The position numbers and the translations under genes were made by a program. The notes under the pieces were generated by a model. It did not search any database. It had not been told where the DNA came from and worked only from the letters and a program-made list of their open reading frames with translations. Source: Streptomyces echinatus (GTDB lineage Bacteria; Actinomycetota; Actinomycetes; Streptomycetales; Streptomycetaceae). Taken from it: a stretch of DNA of 64,000 nt. Shown here in pieces: positions 1-8,480 of the stretch (position 1 is the stretch's first letter; the number at the start of each line of letters is the position of its first letter). The stretch spans positions 372,001-436,000 of the forward strand of contig NZ_JACHJK010000008.1 of assembly GCF_014203595.1 (NCBI RefSeq), given 5' to 3'.

Positions 1-402
1 ATCCCGCCACAGCGCCGCGGGTACGACCCCGGCGACGACCGTCAGCATCCCCGTGACCCAGGGGATGCGGCGGGCGGCGGCCGGTGTGCCGTAGAGCACG
101 GCCGCGTACATCAGGTCGGTGTACAGCACGATCGTGACGATGCTGCCGAGCGTCACCGTGTCCAGGACCAGCGCCACCGTGCCGGTCAGCAGACCGGTGC
201 GGGGCATGATGCGGCGCAGCGGCTCACCGGCGGCCGTCATCGCCAGCGGTACGAGCGGGGCCCAGGGCGCGTGCCACAGCACGAGGTCGTCCCCGTCGAC
301 GCGGGGGTGGATGCCCAGCGCCCACAGCAGCACCCCGCCGGCCAGCCCGCCCACGGCGATGCGCCAGTCGTCGCGGTGCGGGCGGGGGAGTGCGAGGGGC
401 AT
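1..402 (-). CDS. Membrane domain of a probable sensor histidine kinase (3' part outside the window)
   Basis: The reading frame runs off the left edge, so only the first 134 codons are visible, from ATG at 402. The N-terminus is arginine-rich, and at least four hydrophobic stretches follow (about residues 15-32, 45-56, 70-90 and 105-128). This short-loop polytopic layout with positive loops is typical of the N-terminal membrane part of actinobacterial NarL-partner histidine kinases, but no H-box or ATPase motif is in view. The kinase assignment is therefore inference from layout; any integral membrane protein would look similar. Confidence 0.6.
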   Translation of the reverse strand, partial: MPLALPRPHRDDWRIAVGGLAGGVLLWALGIHPRVDGDDLVLWHAPWAPLVPLAMTAAGEPLRRIMPRTGLLTGTVALVLDTVTLGSIVTIVLYTDLMYAAVLYGTPAAARRIPWVTGMLTVVAGVVPAALWRD

Positions 403-553
403 GCCCCCATCCAACACGGCCCCCGGCCGCTGTGCCTGCGCCCGGGGGAGGGTCCCCGACTGCGACTTTCGCTTACGGCGGTTTCGTCAGCGGCGACGAT
501 GATCCGCGCGCCGGCCCACGGGAGCCTGGAAGGGTGAACGAGGGGAGCGAACC

Positions 554-1099
554 GTGGTCGTAGGACTGATCATCGCCTGTGAAGTGGCGTTCTGGGTGCT
601 GCTGGCGGCCGGACTGGGCTTCCGGTACGCGCTGCGGATGCCGCGCACCGGCCTGGCCCTGCTGCTGTGCGAGCCGCTGCTGGAGGTCGTGCTCTTCACC
701 GTCACCGCGATCGACCTCAAGAACGGCGCCCAGCCGGACTGGCGGCACGGCCTCGCCGCGGTCTACATCGGCTTCACCGTCGGTCTCGGCCACTCCACCG
801 TCAAGTGGGCGGACGCCAGGGTGGCGCACCGCTTCGCCGACGGCCCGCCGCCCGTGCGGCCCCCGAAGTACGGAACGGCCCGCGCCGTCCATGAGTGGAA
901 GGTCGCGGGCCGTTGGATCCTGGCGTCCGTGGTCGCCATGGCCCTGCTCCAGGGCGCCGTCTGGTACGTCGGCGACGACGGTGACACCGGATCCCTGCGG
1001 GCGTGGCAGACGCGCATGCTCTGGGTGATCGGCATCAACGTGCTCATCGCCGCCAGCTACACGCTGTTCCCGAAGCGGGAACCGGCCAAGCAGCGCTGA
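554..1099 (+). CDS. Small integral membrane protein, unknown function
   Basis: This 181-residue protein starts at GTG 554 behind a GGGGAG ribosome site at about 542-547. Hydrophobic segments lie near residues 3-22, 33-52, 70-80, 116-138 and 153-172, with short charged loops; the C-terminus is basic (ends KREPAKQR). I recognise no catalytic motif. It is transcribed away from the kinase-like gene on its left and its stop is only 5 nt from the convergent cobalamin adenosyltransferase stop, leaving almost no room for a terminator between them. Its role is unknown. Confidence 0.75.
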   Translation: MVVGLIIACEVAFWVLLAAGLGFRYALRMPRTGLALLLCEPLLEVVLFTVTAIDLKNGAQPDWRHGLAAVYIGFTVGLGHSTVKWADARVAHRFADGPPPVRPPKYGTARAVHEWKVAGRWILASVVAMALLQGAVWYVGDDGDTGSLRAWQTRMLWVIGINVLIAASYTLFPKREPAKQR

Positions 1100-1104
1100 C
1101 CGGC

Positions 1105-1677
1105 TCAGCGCTCCCCGCCCGGCACCCACAGCACGTCGCCGGTCTCCCGGTTGGCGCTGCGGGCCAGGATGAACAGCAGGTCCGAGAGCCGGTTCAGATA
1201 GGTCGCGGTGAGCGGGTTCATCGTCTCGCCGTGCACCTCCAGGGCCGACCAGGTGGAGCGCTCGGCCCGGCGTACGACCGTGCACGCCTGGTGCAGCAGG
1301 GCCGCGCCCGGGGTGCCGCCCGGGAGGATGAAGGAGCGCAGCTTCTCCAGCCGCTCGTTGAAGCGGTCGCAGTCCGCCTCCAGCCGGTCGACATAGAACT
1401 GCTCCACCCGCAGCGGCGGGAACTCCGGGTTCTCCACCACCGGCGTCGACAGATCGGCGCCCACGTCGAACAGGTCGTTCTGGACACGGGTGAGGACCGC
1501 GGCGACCTCCTCCTCCAGACCGCCCAGCGCCAGCGCGGTGCCGATCACCGCGTTGGCCTCGTTGGCGTCGGCGTAGGCGGAGATCCTGAGGTCGGTCTTG
1601 GGCACCCGGCTCATGTCGCCGAGGCTGGTGGTGCCCTGGTCGCCGGTCCTGGTGTAGATACGCGTCAGATTGACCAT
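1105..1677 (-). CDS. Corrinoid (cob(I)alamin) adenosyltransferase, PduO type
   Basis: Transfers the 5'-deoxyadenosyl group of ATP to cob(I)alamin, making coenzyme B12 in the cytoplasm. The 190-residue length fits the family. The N-terminal ATP-binding signature is visible as RTGDQGTTSLGD at residues 10-21, the conserved VRRAERS lies in the central helix, and the C-terminal R-S-A-N-R-E segment ends the helical bundle. ATG 1677 starts right at the signature. In this window the product can serve the B12-dependent isobutyryl-CoA mutase at 34 kb and, with MeaB at 23.4 kb, forms the cofactor supply and repair set. It is a single gene, convergent with its upstream neighbour. Confidence 0.93.
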   Translation of the reverse strand: MVNLTRIYTRTGDQGTTSLGDMSRVPKTDLRISAYADANEANAVIGTALALGGLEEEVAAVLTRVQNDLFDVGADLSTPVVENPEFPPLRVEQFYVDRLEADCDRFNERLEKLRSFILPGGTPGAALLHQACTVVRRAERSTWSALEVHGETMNPLTATYLNRLSDLLFILARSANRETGDVLWVPGGER

Positions 1678-1690
1678 GTGCCCAGCGTAG

Positions 1691-2440
1691 TTACGCCCCG
1701 GTCGTACGGAACACCCGTGTGCCCGCCGTCACGGACAGCGCCGTGAAGCCGACGGCGGCCAGGACGCCGTAGAGCATGTGCGCGCTCGTGTACTCACCGA
1801 CGTACGCGTCACGGACGGCGTCCACCAGATAGCGGAACGGGACGAAGTGCGAGAGCACGTCCAGCCAGGCGGGCGCGAGGGTCATCGGGAGCATCAGGCC
1901 GGACAGCAGCATCGACGGCATCGACACCATGTTGATCAGCGGGCCGAACTCCTGCGGGGTGCGGACCTTCATGCCGAGCGCGTACGACAGTGAGGCCAGC
2001 GAGAGCGTGAGCAGCGCGACGAAGGCGAAGCCGATCAGGACGCCGGCCAGCGGCGCGCGCAGGCCCATCACCAGCGCGGCCAGCACCAGCAGCACCGCCT
2101 GGAAGACGAACACCGTGGCGTCCCGCAGCACCCGGCCGAGCAGCAGCGCGAGCCGGCTGACCGGGGTCACCCGCATCCGCTCCACCACCCCCTGCCCCTT
2201 TTCGAGGATGACCGTGAACCCGGCGAACAGGGCCCCGAACAGGCCCAGTTGCAACAGCAGTCCGGGGACCAGCACCTGCCAGGAACTGCCCTGTCCGCCC
2301 AGCGGCAGACCGGTCAGCAGGGGGCCGAAGAAGAGCAGGTAGAGCAGGGGCGTCAGCACGCCGAAGAGCAGCGCGAAGCGGGAGCGCAGGGACTGGCGGA
2401 GATAACGGCCGTAGATCAGGGCCGTGTCGTGGAGAAGCAT
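1691..2440 (-). CDS. ABC-2 type exporter permease (DrrB-like)
   Basis: Membrane half of a two-component ABC exporter; 249 residues with about six predicted helices (near 22-45, 57-80, 105-130, 138-160, 168-190 and 222-242). The ABC-2 family region with the conserved L-x-x-F-P-F-R-Y-L-V-D segment lies around residues 195-206. The gene starts 10 nt after the stop of the ATPase gene, so the two are co-transcribed. The pairing and lengths resemble daunorubicin-type DrrA/DrrB exporters, which move hydrophobic compounds. The substrate cannot be read from sequence. Confidence 0.88.
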   Translation of the reverse strand: MLLHDTALIYGRYLRQSLRSRFALLFGVLTPLLYLLFFGPLLTGLPLGGQGSSWQVLVPGLLLQLGLFGALFAGFTVILEKGQGVVERMRVTPVSRLALLLGRVLRDATVFVFQAVLLVLAALVMGLRAPLAGVLIGFAFVALLTLSLASLSYALGMKVRTPQEFGPLINMVSMPSMLLSGLMLPMTLAPAWLDVLSHFVPFRYLVDAVRDAYVGEYTSAHMLYGVLAAVGFTALSVTAGTRVFRTTGA

Positions 2441-2450
2441 GTTCGCGGTC

Positions 2451-3236
2451 CTATACGGCGACGGGGGCGGAGTCGGCCGGGGCGGGCCCCCGGCCGGTGA
2501 CGGCGAGAAACGTGTCCTGGAGCGAGGCGTCGATCGAGCCGCCGTACGTCAGCTTCAGCGCGCCCGGGGCGCCCTCGGCGGCGACCGTGCCCCGGTCGAC
2601 GATCACCAGGCGGTCCGCGAGGGCGTCGGCCTCGTCCAGGTAGTGGGTGGTCAGGACGACGGTCGTACCGTGCTCGTCGCGCAGCCGGCGGACCAGGTCC
2701 CACAGGTCGGCGCGGCTGCCGGGGTCCAGGCCGGTCGTCGGCTCGTCCAGGAACAGCACCTTCGGACGGTGGGTGAGCGCCATCGCGATGTCCAGGCGGC
2801 GCCGCTGGCCTCCGGAGAGCGCGCCGGTCCTGCGGTCGAGGAGGTCGGTGAGGTCCAGTTCGCGGGCGAGTTCCCCGGCGCGCGCGACCGCCTCGGTCTT
2901 CGGCAGGCGGTACAGCCGGCCCTGGGTGACCAGCTCCTCCCGCACGGTGATCTGCGGGTCGACTCCGCCGGACTGGGCGACGTATCCGCTGGCCCGGCGC
3001 ACTCCGGCCGGGTCCGCCGCCAGGTCGTGCCCGGCCACGGTGGCCGCACCGCCGGTCGGCTTCAGCAGGGTGGTGAGCATCCGCAGGGTGGTCGTCTTGC
3101 CGGCGCCGTTGGGGCCGAGGAAGCCGAGGATCTCGCCCTCGCGGACGGTGAGGTCGATGCCGCGGACGGCGTCGACGGGGCCGGCCTTGGTCTGGAAGGT
3201 GCGGGCGAGGCCCGCCGTGCTGATGACTGCTGCCAT
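2451..3236 (-). CDS. ABC exporter ATP-binding protein (DrrA-like)
   Basis: Cytoplasmic ATPase of the exporter. With ATG 3236 it has 261 residues; 15 further upstream codons are open but lie in the divergent promoter and lack family similarity. Walker A GPNGAGKT is at 41-48, signature LSGGQ at 140-144 and Walker B LFLDEP at 161-166, followed by the H-loop TTHYLDEAD typical of the DrrA/NodI group. It forms an operon with the permease gene 10 nt downstream. It is divergent from the TetR gene at 3317, and the shared 80-nt space carries an inverted repeat, so TetR control is likely. Confidence 0.92.
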   Translation of the reverse strand: MAAVISTAGLARTFQTKAGPVDAVRGIDLTVREGEILGFLGPNGAGKTTTLRMLTTLLKPTGGAATVAGHDLAADPAGVRRASGYVAQSGGVDPQITVREELVTQGRLYRLPKTEAVARAGELARELDLTDLLDRRTGALSGGQRRRLDIAMALTHRPKVLFLDEPTTGLDPGSRADLWDLVRRLRDEHGTTVVLTTHYLDEADALADRLVIVDRGTVAAEGAPGALKLTYGGSIDASLQDTFLAVTGRGPAPADSAPVAV

Positions 3237-3258
3237 GCCTCCCAGAAAAACAGAGTCC

Positions 3259-3289
3259 CTGAAATTTTGCAATGACACCAAGTTTTCAG
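3259..3289. promoter_or_regulatory. Inverted repeat, likely TetR operator in the exporter/TetR divergent promoter
   Basis: Arms CTGAAATTTTG (3259-3269) and CAAGTTTTCAG (3279-3289) are inverted with 9 of 11 positions matching and a 9-nt spacer. The region is markedly AT-richer than its surroundings. It lies between the two divergent starts and overlaps the -35 region of the TetR gene, which is where an autoregulating TetR protein would bind. The binding protein is inferred from position only. Confidence 0.5.
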
Positions 3290-3310
3290 CTGGCCCAGCG
3301 AAGTTAGGAT
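3283..3310 (+). promoter_or_regulatory. Candidate promoter giving a leaderless TetR transcript
   Basis: TTTTCA (3283-3288) and TAGGAT (3305-3310) are separated by 16 nt. Exactly six bases follow the -10 box before ATG 3317, so transcription would begin at the start codon. No Shine-Dalgarno sequence is seen, which agrees with a leaderless mRNA. Confidence 0.45.
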
Positions 3311-3316
3311 GCGGGC

Positions 3317-3958
3317 ATGGCAGAAGGGCTCAGGGAGCGGAAGAAGCGGCAGACCCGGCAGTACATCTCGGATGTCGCCACGGGCCTGTTCCTGGAGCGC
3401 GGCTTCGAAGCGGTGACGGTCGCGGAGATCGCCGAGGCGGCGAACGTCTCCGTCAACACGGTCTACAACTACTTCCCCGCCAAGGAGGACCTCTTCCTCG
3501 ACCGCTCGGCCGGCGTGGTCGACCGGCTGGCCCGCTGGGTGCGCGGCCGTCCCGAGGGGGAGTCGGCCGCCGTCGCGGTCCTGCGTGAGCTGCGCGAGGA
3601 GGTCGAGTCCGTCTCGCCCCGGGTCGGCCTGTTCGCCGGATATGCGTCCTTCATGACGGTCGTCGAGGAAGCACCCGCCCTGCGCTCCCGGTTGTGGGCG
3701 ATCGCCCAGGAGGTCCAGGGCAACCTCGAACAGGTGCTGCGCGAGGAGACCGGCGCCGCGGACGGCGACGAGCTGCCGTACCTGATGGCCGGTCAGATCA
3801 GCTGGGTCCACGGCGCGGTCATGGCGGTCATCGGGCGCGAGATGGTCAAGGGGCGCAAACCGGCCGAAGTATCACGAGAGGTACTCGCCCTCCTGGACGA
3901 CATCGAGGACCTGTTGAGCGAAAAGGTGCTCAACTACGCCGTCCGAGGCGTGGAATGA
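3317..3958 (+). CDS. TetR-family transcriptional regulator of the adjacent ABC exporter
   Basis: This 213-residue protein has an N-terminal TetR helix-turn-helix at about residues 10-55, including the family-typical segment VAEIAEAANVSVNTVYNYF, and a variable helical ligand domain behind it. TetR proteins are dimeric repressors released by a small ligand. It is divergent from the DrrAB-like exporter, and an inverted repeat lies between them, so repression of exporter and self is the natural reading. The ligand is unknown. The start is ATG 3317, apparently leaderless. Confidence 0.9.
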   Translation: MAEGLRERKKRQTRQYISDVATGLFLERGFEAVTVAEIAEAANVSVNTVYNYFPAKEDLFLDRSAGVVDRLARWVRGRPEGESAAVAVLRELREEVESVSPRVGLFAGYASFMTVVEEAPALRSRLWAIAQEVQGNLEQVLREETGAADGDELPYLMAGQISWVHGAVMAVIGREMVKGRKPAEVSREVLALLDDIEDLLSEKVLNYAVRGVE

Positions 3959-4080
3959 CCCCTGCCGGTGTGATGTGCGTCGAAGGGGACGTGACGCGCG
4001 TTACTTACCGGTCACACAGCGGCGCCGGGGCGCTATGGTCCGCCGAAGAAGCAGATGTCCATAGCGTTCAGGGAGTCGGA

Positions 4081-4929
4081 GTGGCACGGAAGCTCGCCGT
4101 CATCGGGGCCGGTCTCATGGGTTCCGGCATCGCCCAGGTCGCCGCGCAGGCGGGTTGGGAGGTCGTCCTGCGGGACGTCACCGACGAGGCACTGAAGCGC
4201 GGCACCGACGGCATCAAGGCCAGCTACGACAAGTTCGTCGGCAAGGGCAGGCTGGCGGCCGAGGACGCCGAGGCCGCCCTCGCGCGCATCACCCCGACCA
4301 CCGACCTGGACGCCGCCGCCGACGCCGACATCGTCGTCGAGGCCGTCTTCGAGAAGCTCGAGGTCAAGCACGAGATCTTCCGCGCGCTCGACAAGATCGT
4401 GCGTAAGGACGCCGTACTCGCTTCCAACACCTCCGCCATCCCGATCACCAAGATCGCGGCGGCCACCGAGCATCCCGAGCGGGTCGTCGGCGTCCACTTC
4501 TTCTCCCCGGTGCCGATGATGCAGCTCGTCGAGCTGGTCCGCGGCTACAAGACCAGCGACGAAACCCTCGCCACCGCACGGGAGTTCGCCGAGTCCGTCG
4601 GCAAGACCTGCATCGTCGTCAACCGCGACGTGGCCGGCTTCGTCACCACCCGGCTGATCTCCGCCCTGGTGGTCGAGGCCGTCAAGCTCTACGAGTCCGG
4701 CGTCGCGACCGCCGAGGACATCGACCTCGCCTGCAAGCTGGGCTTCGGCCACGCCATGGGCCCGCTGGCCACCACGGACCTCACCGGTGTGGACATCCTG
4801 CTGCACGCCGCCGGCAACATCTACACCGAGACCCAGGACGAGAAGTTCGCCCCGCCGGAGCTGATGCGCCGGATGGTGGATGCCGGTGACATCGGCCGCA
4901 AGAGCGGGCAGGGCTTCTACACGTACTGA
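4081..4929 (+). CDS. 3-Hydroxybutyryl-CoA dehydrogenase
   Basis: NAD(P)-dependent interconversion of 3-hydroxybutyryl-CoA and acetoacetyl-CoA. GTG 4081, with GGGAG at 4070-4074, gives 282 residues, the usual length for the single-domain enzyme. The Rossmann motif GAGLMGSGIAQ is at residues 9-19; the conserved ASNTSAIPI and HFFSPVPMMQLVE stretches around the catalytic His-Glu pair are present, as is the C-terminal domain GFVTTRL...GFGHAMGPLATTDLTG. The frame is open far upstream, but that part overlaps the TetR gene out of frame and is not coding. It feeds butyryl-CoA metabolism together with the thiolase at 22.1 kb. The gene is monocistronic here. Confidence 0.93.
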   Translation: MARKLAVIGAGLMGSGIAQVAAQAGWEVVLRDVTDEALKRGTDGIKASYDKFVGKGRLAAEDAEAALARITPTTDLDAAADADIVVEAVFEKLEVKHEIFRALDKIVRKDAVLASNTSAIPITKIAAATEHPERVVGVHFFSPVPMMQLVELVRGYKTSDETLATAREFAESVGKTCIVVNRDVAGFVTTRLISALVVEAVKLYESGVATAEDIDLACKLGFGHAMGPLATTDLTGVDILLHAAGNIYTETQDEKFAPPELMRRMVDAGDIGRKSGQGFYTY

Positions 4930-5087
4930 GTCAACCCGGCCTCGCACCACCACCCCGGGAGTGTCACTCCCCGGGGTGAATTCGGTATCGGTTCGCTTAC
5001 AAGCAGCAACCGTACCGTCACCCGCACAGTCAGACGTTGCACAGCACCGTCACCGAGTACGCCAACCGCACTCAACGGGGAGCGCAT

Positions 5088-5411
5088 ATGCACATCAGGG
5101 GCGACCACGCCGAGCTGGTCGTCGGGGGCCGCCTCGACGTGCGCAGCGCGGCGGACGCCCGTACGGCCCTGCACTCGGCCGTCGACACCGGAGTCGGCGA
5201 CCTGGTGCTCGACCTGTCCGAACTGGACTCCTGGGACGCCACCGGGCTCGGGGTGATCATGGGTGCCCACCGGCGGGCCGGCCGCTGCGGGCGCCGTCTG
5301 GTGCTGCGGGACGTACCCCCGCAGATGCAGCGCCTGCTGGTGGCCACCCGGCTGCACCGCATCCTCGCCATCGAGGGCGGCATCGGAGTGGAGTCCCTGC
5401 CCCGGGTGTGA
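5088..5411 (+). CDS. STAS-domain protein (anti-sigma factor antagonist type)
   Basis: A 107-residue single STAS domain. ATG 5088 follows GGGGAG (5077-5082) at good spacing; an upstream in-frame TTG at 5037 has no ribosome site. The fold signatures are the N-terminal strand with GRLDVRSAADAR, the LVLDLSELDSWDATGLGVI segment that carries the phosphorylatable residue in SpoIIAA-like proteins, and the terminal LHRILAIEGG. In this protein the position just after Asp is Ala-Thr rather than the usual Ser, so whether a partner kinase phosphorylates it is uncertain. No anti-sigma kinase gene is adjacent. Confidence 0.82.
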   Translation: MHIRGDHAELVVGGRLDVRSAADARTALHSAVDTGVGDLVLDLSELDSWDATGLGVIMGAHRRAGRCGRRLVLRDVPPQMQRLLVATRLHRILAIEGGIGVESLPRV

Positions 5412-5680
5412 GGCGCACCCGCAGGTGAGCCGGGCGGCCGAAGAGACCCGGGCACACACGCCGAAGGGCACGGCGGGGGCAATCCTCACGAGACCATGAC
5501 GTCTCGGACCGCACGGCACCCCGCCCTGTCGGAGACACCGAGCGAAGGTTTAGGGTGCGGTCGCCCGCCAACTCGCAACCCTCGACCGAGCGGGCCCGGA
5601 CCAGAAGCGACAGCGCGGTGTGCGACAAGGCCGGGAGGGCCGCAACACGGGCACACGACGCTTTTTGGGGGCTGGAACCC
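5412..5680. other. Intergenic region upstream of the P-loop membrane protein gene
   Basis: These 269 nt hold no credible gene. A TAGGGT hexamer near 5560 with CTGTCG 18 nt upstream could be a promoter for the gene at 5681; the match is weak. No strong hairpin was seen downstream of the STAS gene. Confidence 0.3.
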
Positions 5681-8329
5681 ATGGACCCGATCGACCCGAT
5701 CGACCCGATCAACCCGGGACCCGAGGAGCACGGCCAGGCGCACAGCCGCCGCCCGCCCCGGGACCCCCTCACCTCCGACTTCGCCCCGGGCACCCCCGCG
5801 CCCGCCCGCATGGCACAGCTCGTCACCGGTGACCTCCAGCTGACCGTCAACCCGGTCGACGGCAGCGAGATAGAGCCCTGCCCGCCGGCCGAACGCCCCG
5901 GCAGGCCCCGCAAGCGCACCGCCGACGAGCGCGCCGAGGCCGAACGCGCCGCCCGCCCGCCCGTGCCGCCCGGCCCCGCCGAACCCGCGCTGTCCCTGCT
6001 GGAACGCCAGGACGAACGCGAACGCCTGACCCGCCTCCTCGCCCGCGGCCGCTCGGTCCGCCTCACCGGCCCGGCCGGCTCCGGCCGCACCGCGCTGCTC
6101 GACCTGGTCGCCGAGGACTGCCTCGACCTCGCCCCCGACGGCGTGGTCCGCCTGAGCGGCACCCACCGGTCCTCCGGCGACCTGCTGCACGACCTGTTCC
6201 ACGCCGTCTACGACGCCCCCCGGTACCGCCCGGACCACGACGAACTGGTCGCCTGCGTCCAGGAGATCGGCGCGGTCGTCGTCCTGGACGACCTGGAGTT
6301 CGGCGGCGCCGCCCTGGACGAACTGCTCGACGCCACCCCCGAGTGCGCGTTCCTGTTCGCCACCACCCCCGACGTGCCCGCGCCCTCCGCCGAGTCGGAC
6401 GTGGAGGAGGTCTTCCTCGCCGGCCTCGACCGCGCCGCCGGCGTGGAGATCCTGGAGCGGACCGTCGGCCGGGTACTCACCGAGGACGAGGCCAACTGGG
6501 CCGGGGACCTGTGGTTCGAGTCCGAGGGGCTGCCCCTGCGCTTCGTCCAGGCCGGCGCCCTGCTCCGGCAGCGCGACCGGCTGCGGGCCGGCGCCGGGGC
6601 GGTGGACGAGTACGGCGTCTTCGAGGACGTACGCCCGCCGGTGGACCTGCCCGTGGCCGTCGAGGACGACGTTCCGCTGCCGTCCCTCGGCGAGGCCGCG
6701 GCCCCCGCCCCGCTGCTCGCCTCCCGGCTCAGCCCCTCCGCCCGTGCCGCCCTCCGCTTCGCGGTCGCGCTCGGCGGTGAGATACCGCACCAGGCGCACC
6801 TGCCCGCCCTGGTCGGTGACACCCACGCCGACGCCGCTCTCGGCGAACTGGCGGCCTGCGGCCTGGTCTCCCCGGCCGGCTCCCGCTACCGGCTCGCGGC
6901 CGGCGTCCAGGCCCAGCTGGAGGCCGCCGGATACGCCGAGGGCGCCGCCGAGCGCGCCCTCACCGCCGCCCAGCACTACGCCTGGTGGGCCGGGCACCCC
7001 TCGGTCACCCCGGAACGGGTGAGCGTGGAGGCCGACGCGGTCCTGGCCGCGCTGGCCGCCGTCGTGCCGCAGACCTCCCCGACCGCCGAGGGCGAGGAGA
7101 ACAGCGCCGTACGGCTGGCCCGCACGGCCGCGCCCGCCTTCGCCGCCGGACTGCACTGGAGCGCCTGGGGACGGGCCCTGCGGTCCGGTGCGGAAGCCTC
7201 CAGGCTGGCCGGTGAGGTACCTGAACAAGCCTATTTCCACCACGAGTTGGGCATCCTGGCGCTGTGCGTCGGGCAGCTGGACCGGGCCCGTGCCGAGCTG
7301 GAGGCCTCGGGCGGGCTGCGCGGTGCCCTCGCCGACAAGCGGGGCACGGTCGCCGGCCGCCGCGCCCTGGCACTGCTCGCCGACCGCGCCGGCCAGACGC
7401 CGGGGCTGCCCCCGCTGACCGCGGAAGAGGTGCCGGAGGTACGGCAGGAGGGGCCGGCGCCGTACGTCCCCGCGGGCGACACCCTGGTCACCCAGCAGCT
7501 CCCGCGGGCCGGGGCGCAGGGCGGCGGCATCCGGAGCATGGTCCGGCGCAACCTGGTGGCGGTCGGCTCCGGCGCGCTGCTCGCGGCCGTGCTGGGCACC
7601 GTCATCACGCTCGGCATGACGTCCGACCCGGACGGCGACGGGAACCCGGCGGGCAAGGTGGAGGACAAGCCGTCGGTGAGCCAGGACCTGGGGATCGGCG
7701 GCGTGGAGGCGGGGCCGGGCGACACCGGCGGGGACGGCGGCACCGGCTCGGCCGCCGGCCGGCCCACCTCGGCCGGGCCCGACGGCACGTACGGCACGGC
7801 GGACGATCCGGCGCCGCCGGCGGACACGGCCCGGCCCTCGGAGAGCGTCGGCCCGTCCGGCTCCGGCTCGCCCTCCGGTTCGCCGTCCAGGTCGCCCGAG
7901 CCGACGGGGCCGGGCGGTTCGTCGAGCGGTTCTTCGGGCGGTTCGTCGAGCGGCGGCACGACGGGTGGCTCGACCGGTGGCACGAGCGGCGGCGGCAACA
8001 CGGCCGGCGGCGGCTCCACGGGTGGCACGACCGGTGGCGGCTCGACGGGCGGGACCACGGGCGGCACGACCACGGGCGGCACCGGCACCGGCGGCTCGAC
8101 CGGCGGCACCACCGGTACGACGGGCGGCACGGGCGGCACGACGGCCGGTACGGGCGGTACCACCGGCGGCACGACCGACGGCGGCACGACGGCCGGGTCC
8201 ACGGGCGGCGCGACGGGCGACACCACGGGCGGCGCCGCCGGCGGCACGACGACCGGCACGGACGGCTCCGCCGGCGGCACGTCGAGCAGCGCGTCGGCCC
8301 CGGGAGGCACCCCGAACCCGCTGATCTGA
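5681..8329 (+). CDS. P-loop ATPase with one membrane helix and a long Gly/Thr/Ser extracellular tail
   Basis: This 882-residue protein starts at ATG 5681 behind GGGGG. Order: a short DPIDPIDPIN repeat; a charged linker; a STAND/AAA-like NTPase from about residue 110 with Walker A GPAGSGRTAL near 130-138 and Walker B VVVLDDLEF near 203; a helical region to about 600 with an HY-A-WWAGHP segment; one membrane helix near 624-647; then about 235 residues outside, ending in some 130 residues built from GGTTGG-like units. The layout suggests a cytoplasmic ATP switch anchored in the membrane with a flexible stalk that could cross the cell wall. Its function is not known. The gene is convergent with nucS. 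Confidence 0.85.
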   Translation: MDPIDPIDPINPGPEEHGQAHSRRPPRDPLTSDFAPGTPAPARMAQLVTGDLQLTVNPVDGSEIEPCPPAERPGRPRKRTADERAEAERAARPPVPPGPAEPALSLLERQDERERLTRLLARGRSVRLTGPAGSGRTALLDLVAEDCLDLAPDGVVRLSGTHRSSGDLLHDLFHAVYDAPRYRPDHDELVACVQEIGAVVVLDDLEFGGAALDELLDATPECAFLFATTPDVPAPSAESDVEEVFLAGLDRAAGVEILERTVGRVLTEDEANWAGDLWFESEGLPLRFVQAGALLRQRDRLRAGAGAVDEYGVFEDVRPPVDLPVAVEDDVPLPSLGEAAAPAPLLASRLSPSARAALRFAVALGGEIPHQAHLPALVGDTHADAALGELAACGLVSPAGSRYRLAAGVQAQLEAAGYAEGAAERALTAAQHYAWWAGHPSVTPERVSVEADAVLAALAAVVPQTSPTAEGEENSAVRLARTAAPAFAAGLHWSAWGRALRSGAEASRLAGEVPEQAYFHHELGILALCVGQLDRARAELEASGGLRGALADKRGTVAGRRALALLADRAGQTPGLPPLTAEEVPEVRQEGPAPYVPAGDTLVTQQLPRAGAQGGGIRSMVRRNLVAVGSGALLAAVLGTVITLGMTSDPDGDGNPAGKVEDKPSVSQDLGIGGVEAGPGDTGGDGGTGSAAGRPTSAGPDGTYGTADDPAPPADTARPSESVGPSGSGSPSGSPSRSPEPTGPGGSSSGSSGGSSSGGTTGGSTGGTSGGGNTAGGGSTGGTTGGGSTGGTTGGTTTGGTGTGGSTGGTTGTTGGTGGTTAGTGGTTGGTTDGGTTAGSTGGATGDTTGGAAGGTTTGTDGSAGGTSSSASAPGGTPNPLI
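7915..8300 (+). repeat. Degenerate GGC-ACG-ACN-GGC tandem repeats encoding a Gly/Thr/Ser tail
   Basis: About 385 nt consist of irregular triplet units (GGC, ACG, ACC, TCG) that encode Gly-Gly-Thr-Thr-Gly-Gly-like repeats at the C-terminus of the P-loop membrane protein. Units vary in length and sequence, so this is low-complexity coding sequence prone to slippage and not an array with spacers. Confidence 0.85.
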
Positions 8330-8344
8330 CGACCGAGCCTCCGA

Positions 8345-8371
8345 CGCGGCGGGCCCTCTTCCCCCGCCGCG
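8345..8371 (+). terminator. Hairpin after the P-loop membrane protein gene
   Basis: CGCGGCGGG (8345-8353) pairs with CCCGCCGCG (8363-8371) around a 9-nt loop, 15 nt after the stop codon. There is no U-tract, which is usual for Streptomyces terminators. A second hairpin, arms at 8400-8409 and 8436-8445, follows. Confidence 0.55.
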
Positions 8372-8480
8372 CCGGCGCTCGGCGGCCATGCCGCGAACCC
8401 GGCGGTGCCGAACCGCCCCGGCCTGAGGCCTGCCGGGCACCGCCGTCCCCCGCCGCAGCGGCCCAGCGCCGTTGCGGCGG

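Noticed and set aside
5550..5566. TTTAGGG, telomere-like string
   Set aside because: A single occurrence in an intergenic region; better explained as a -10-like TAGGGT box.
7915..8300. Repetitive tract as a possible CRISPR array
   Set aside because: Units are irregular triplets in frame with a Gly/Thr tail; no conserved repeat, no unique spacers and no cas genes.
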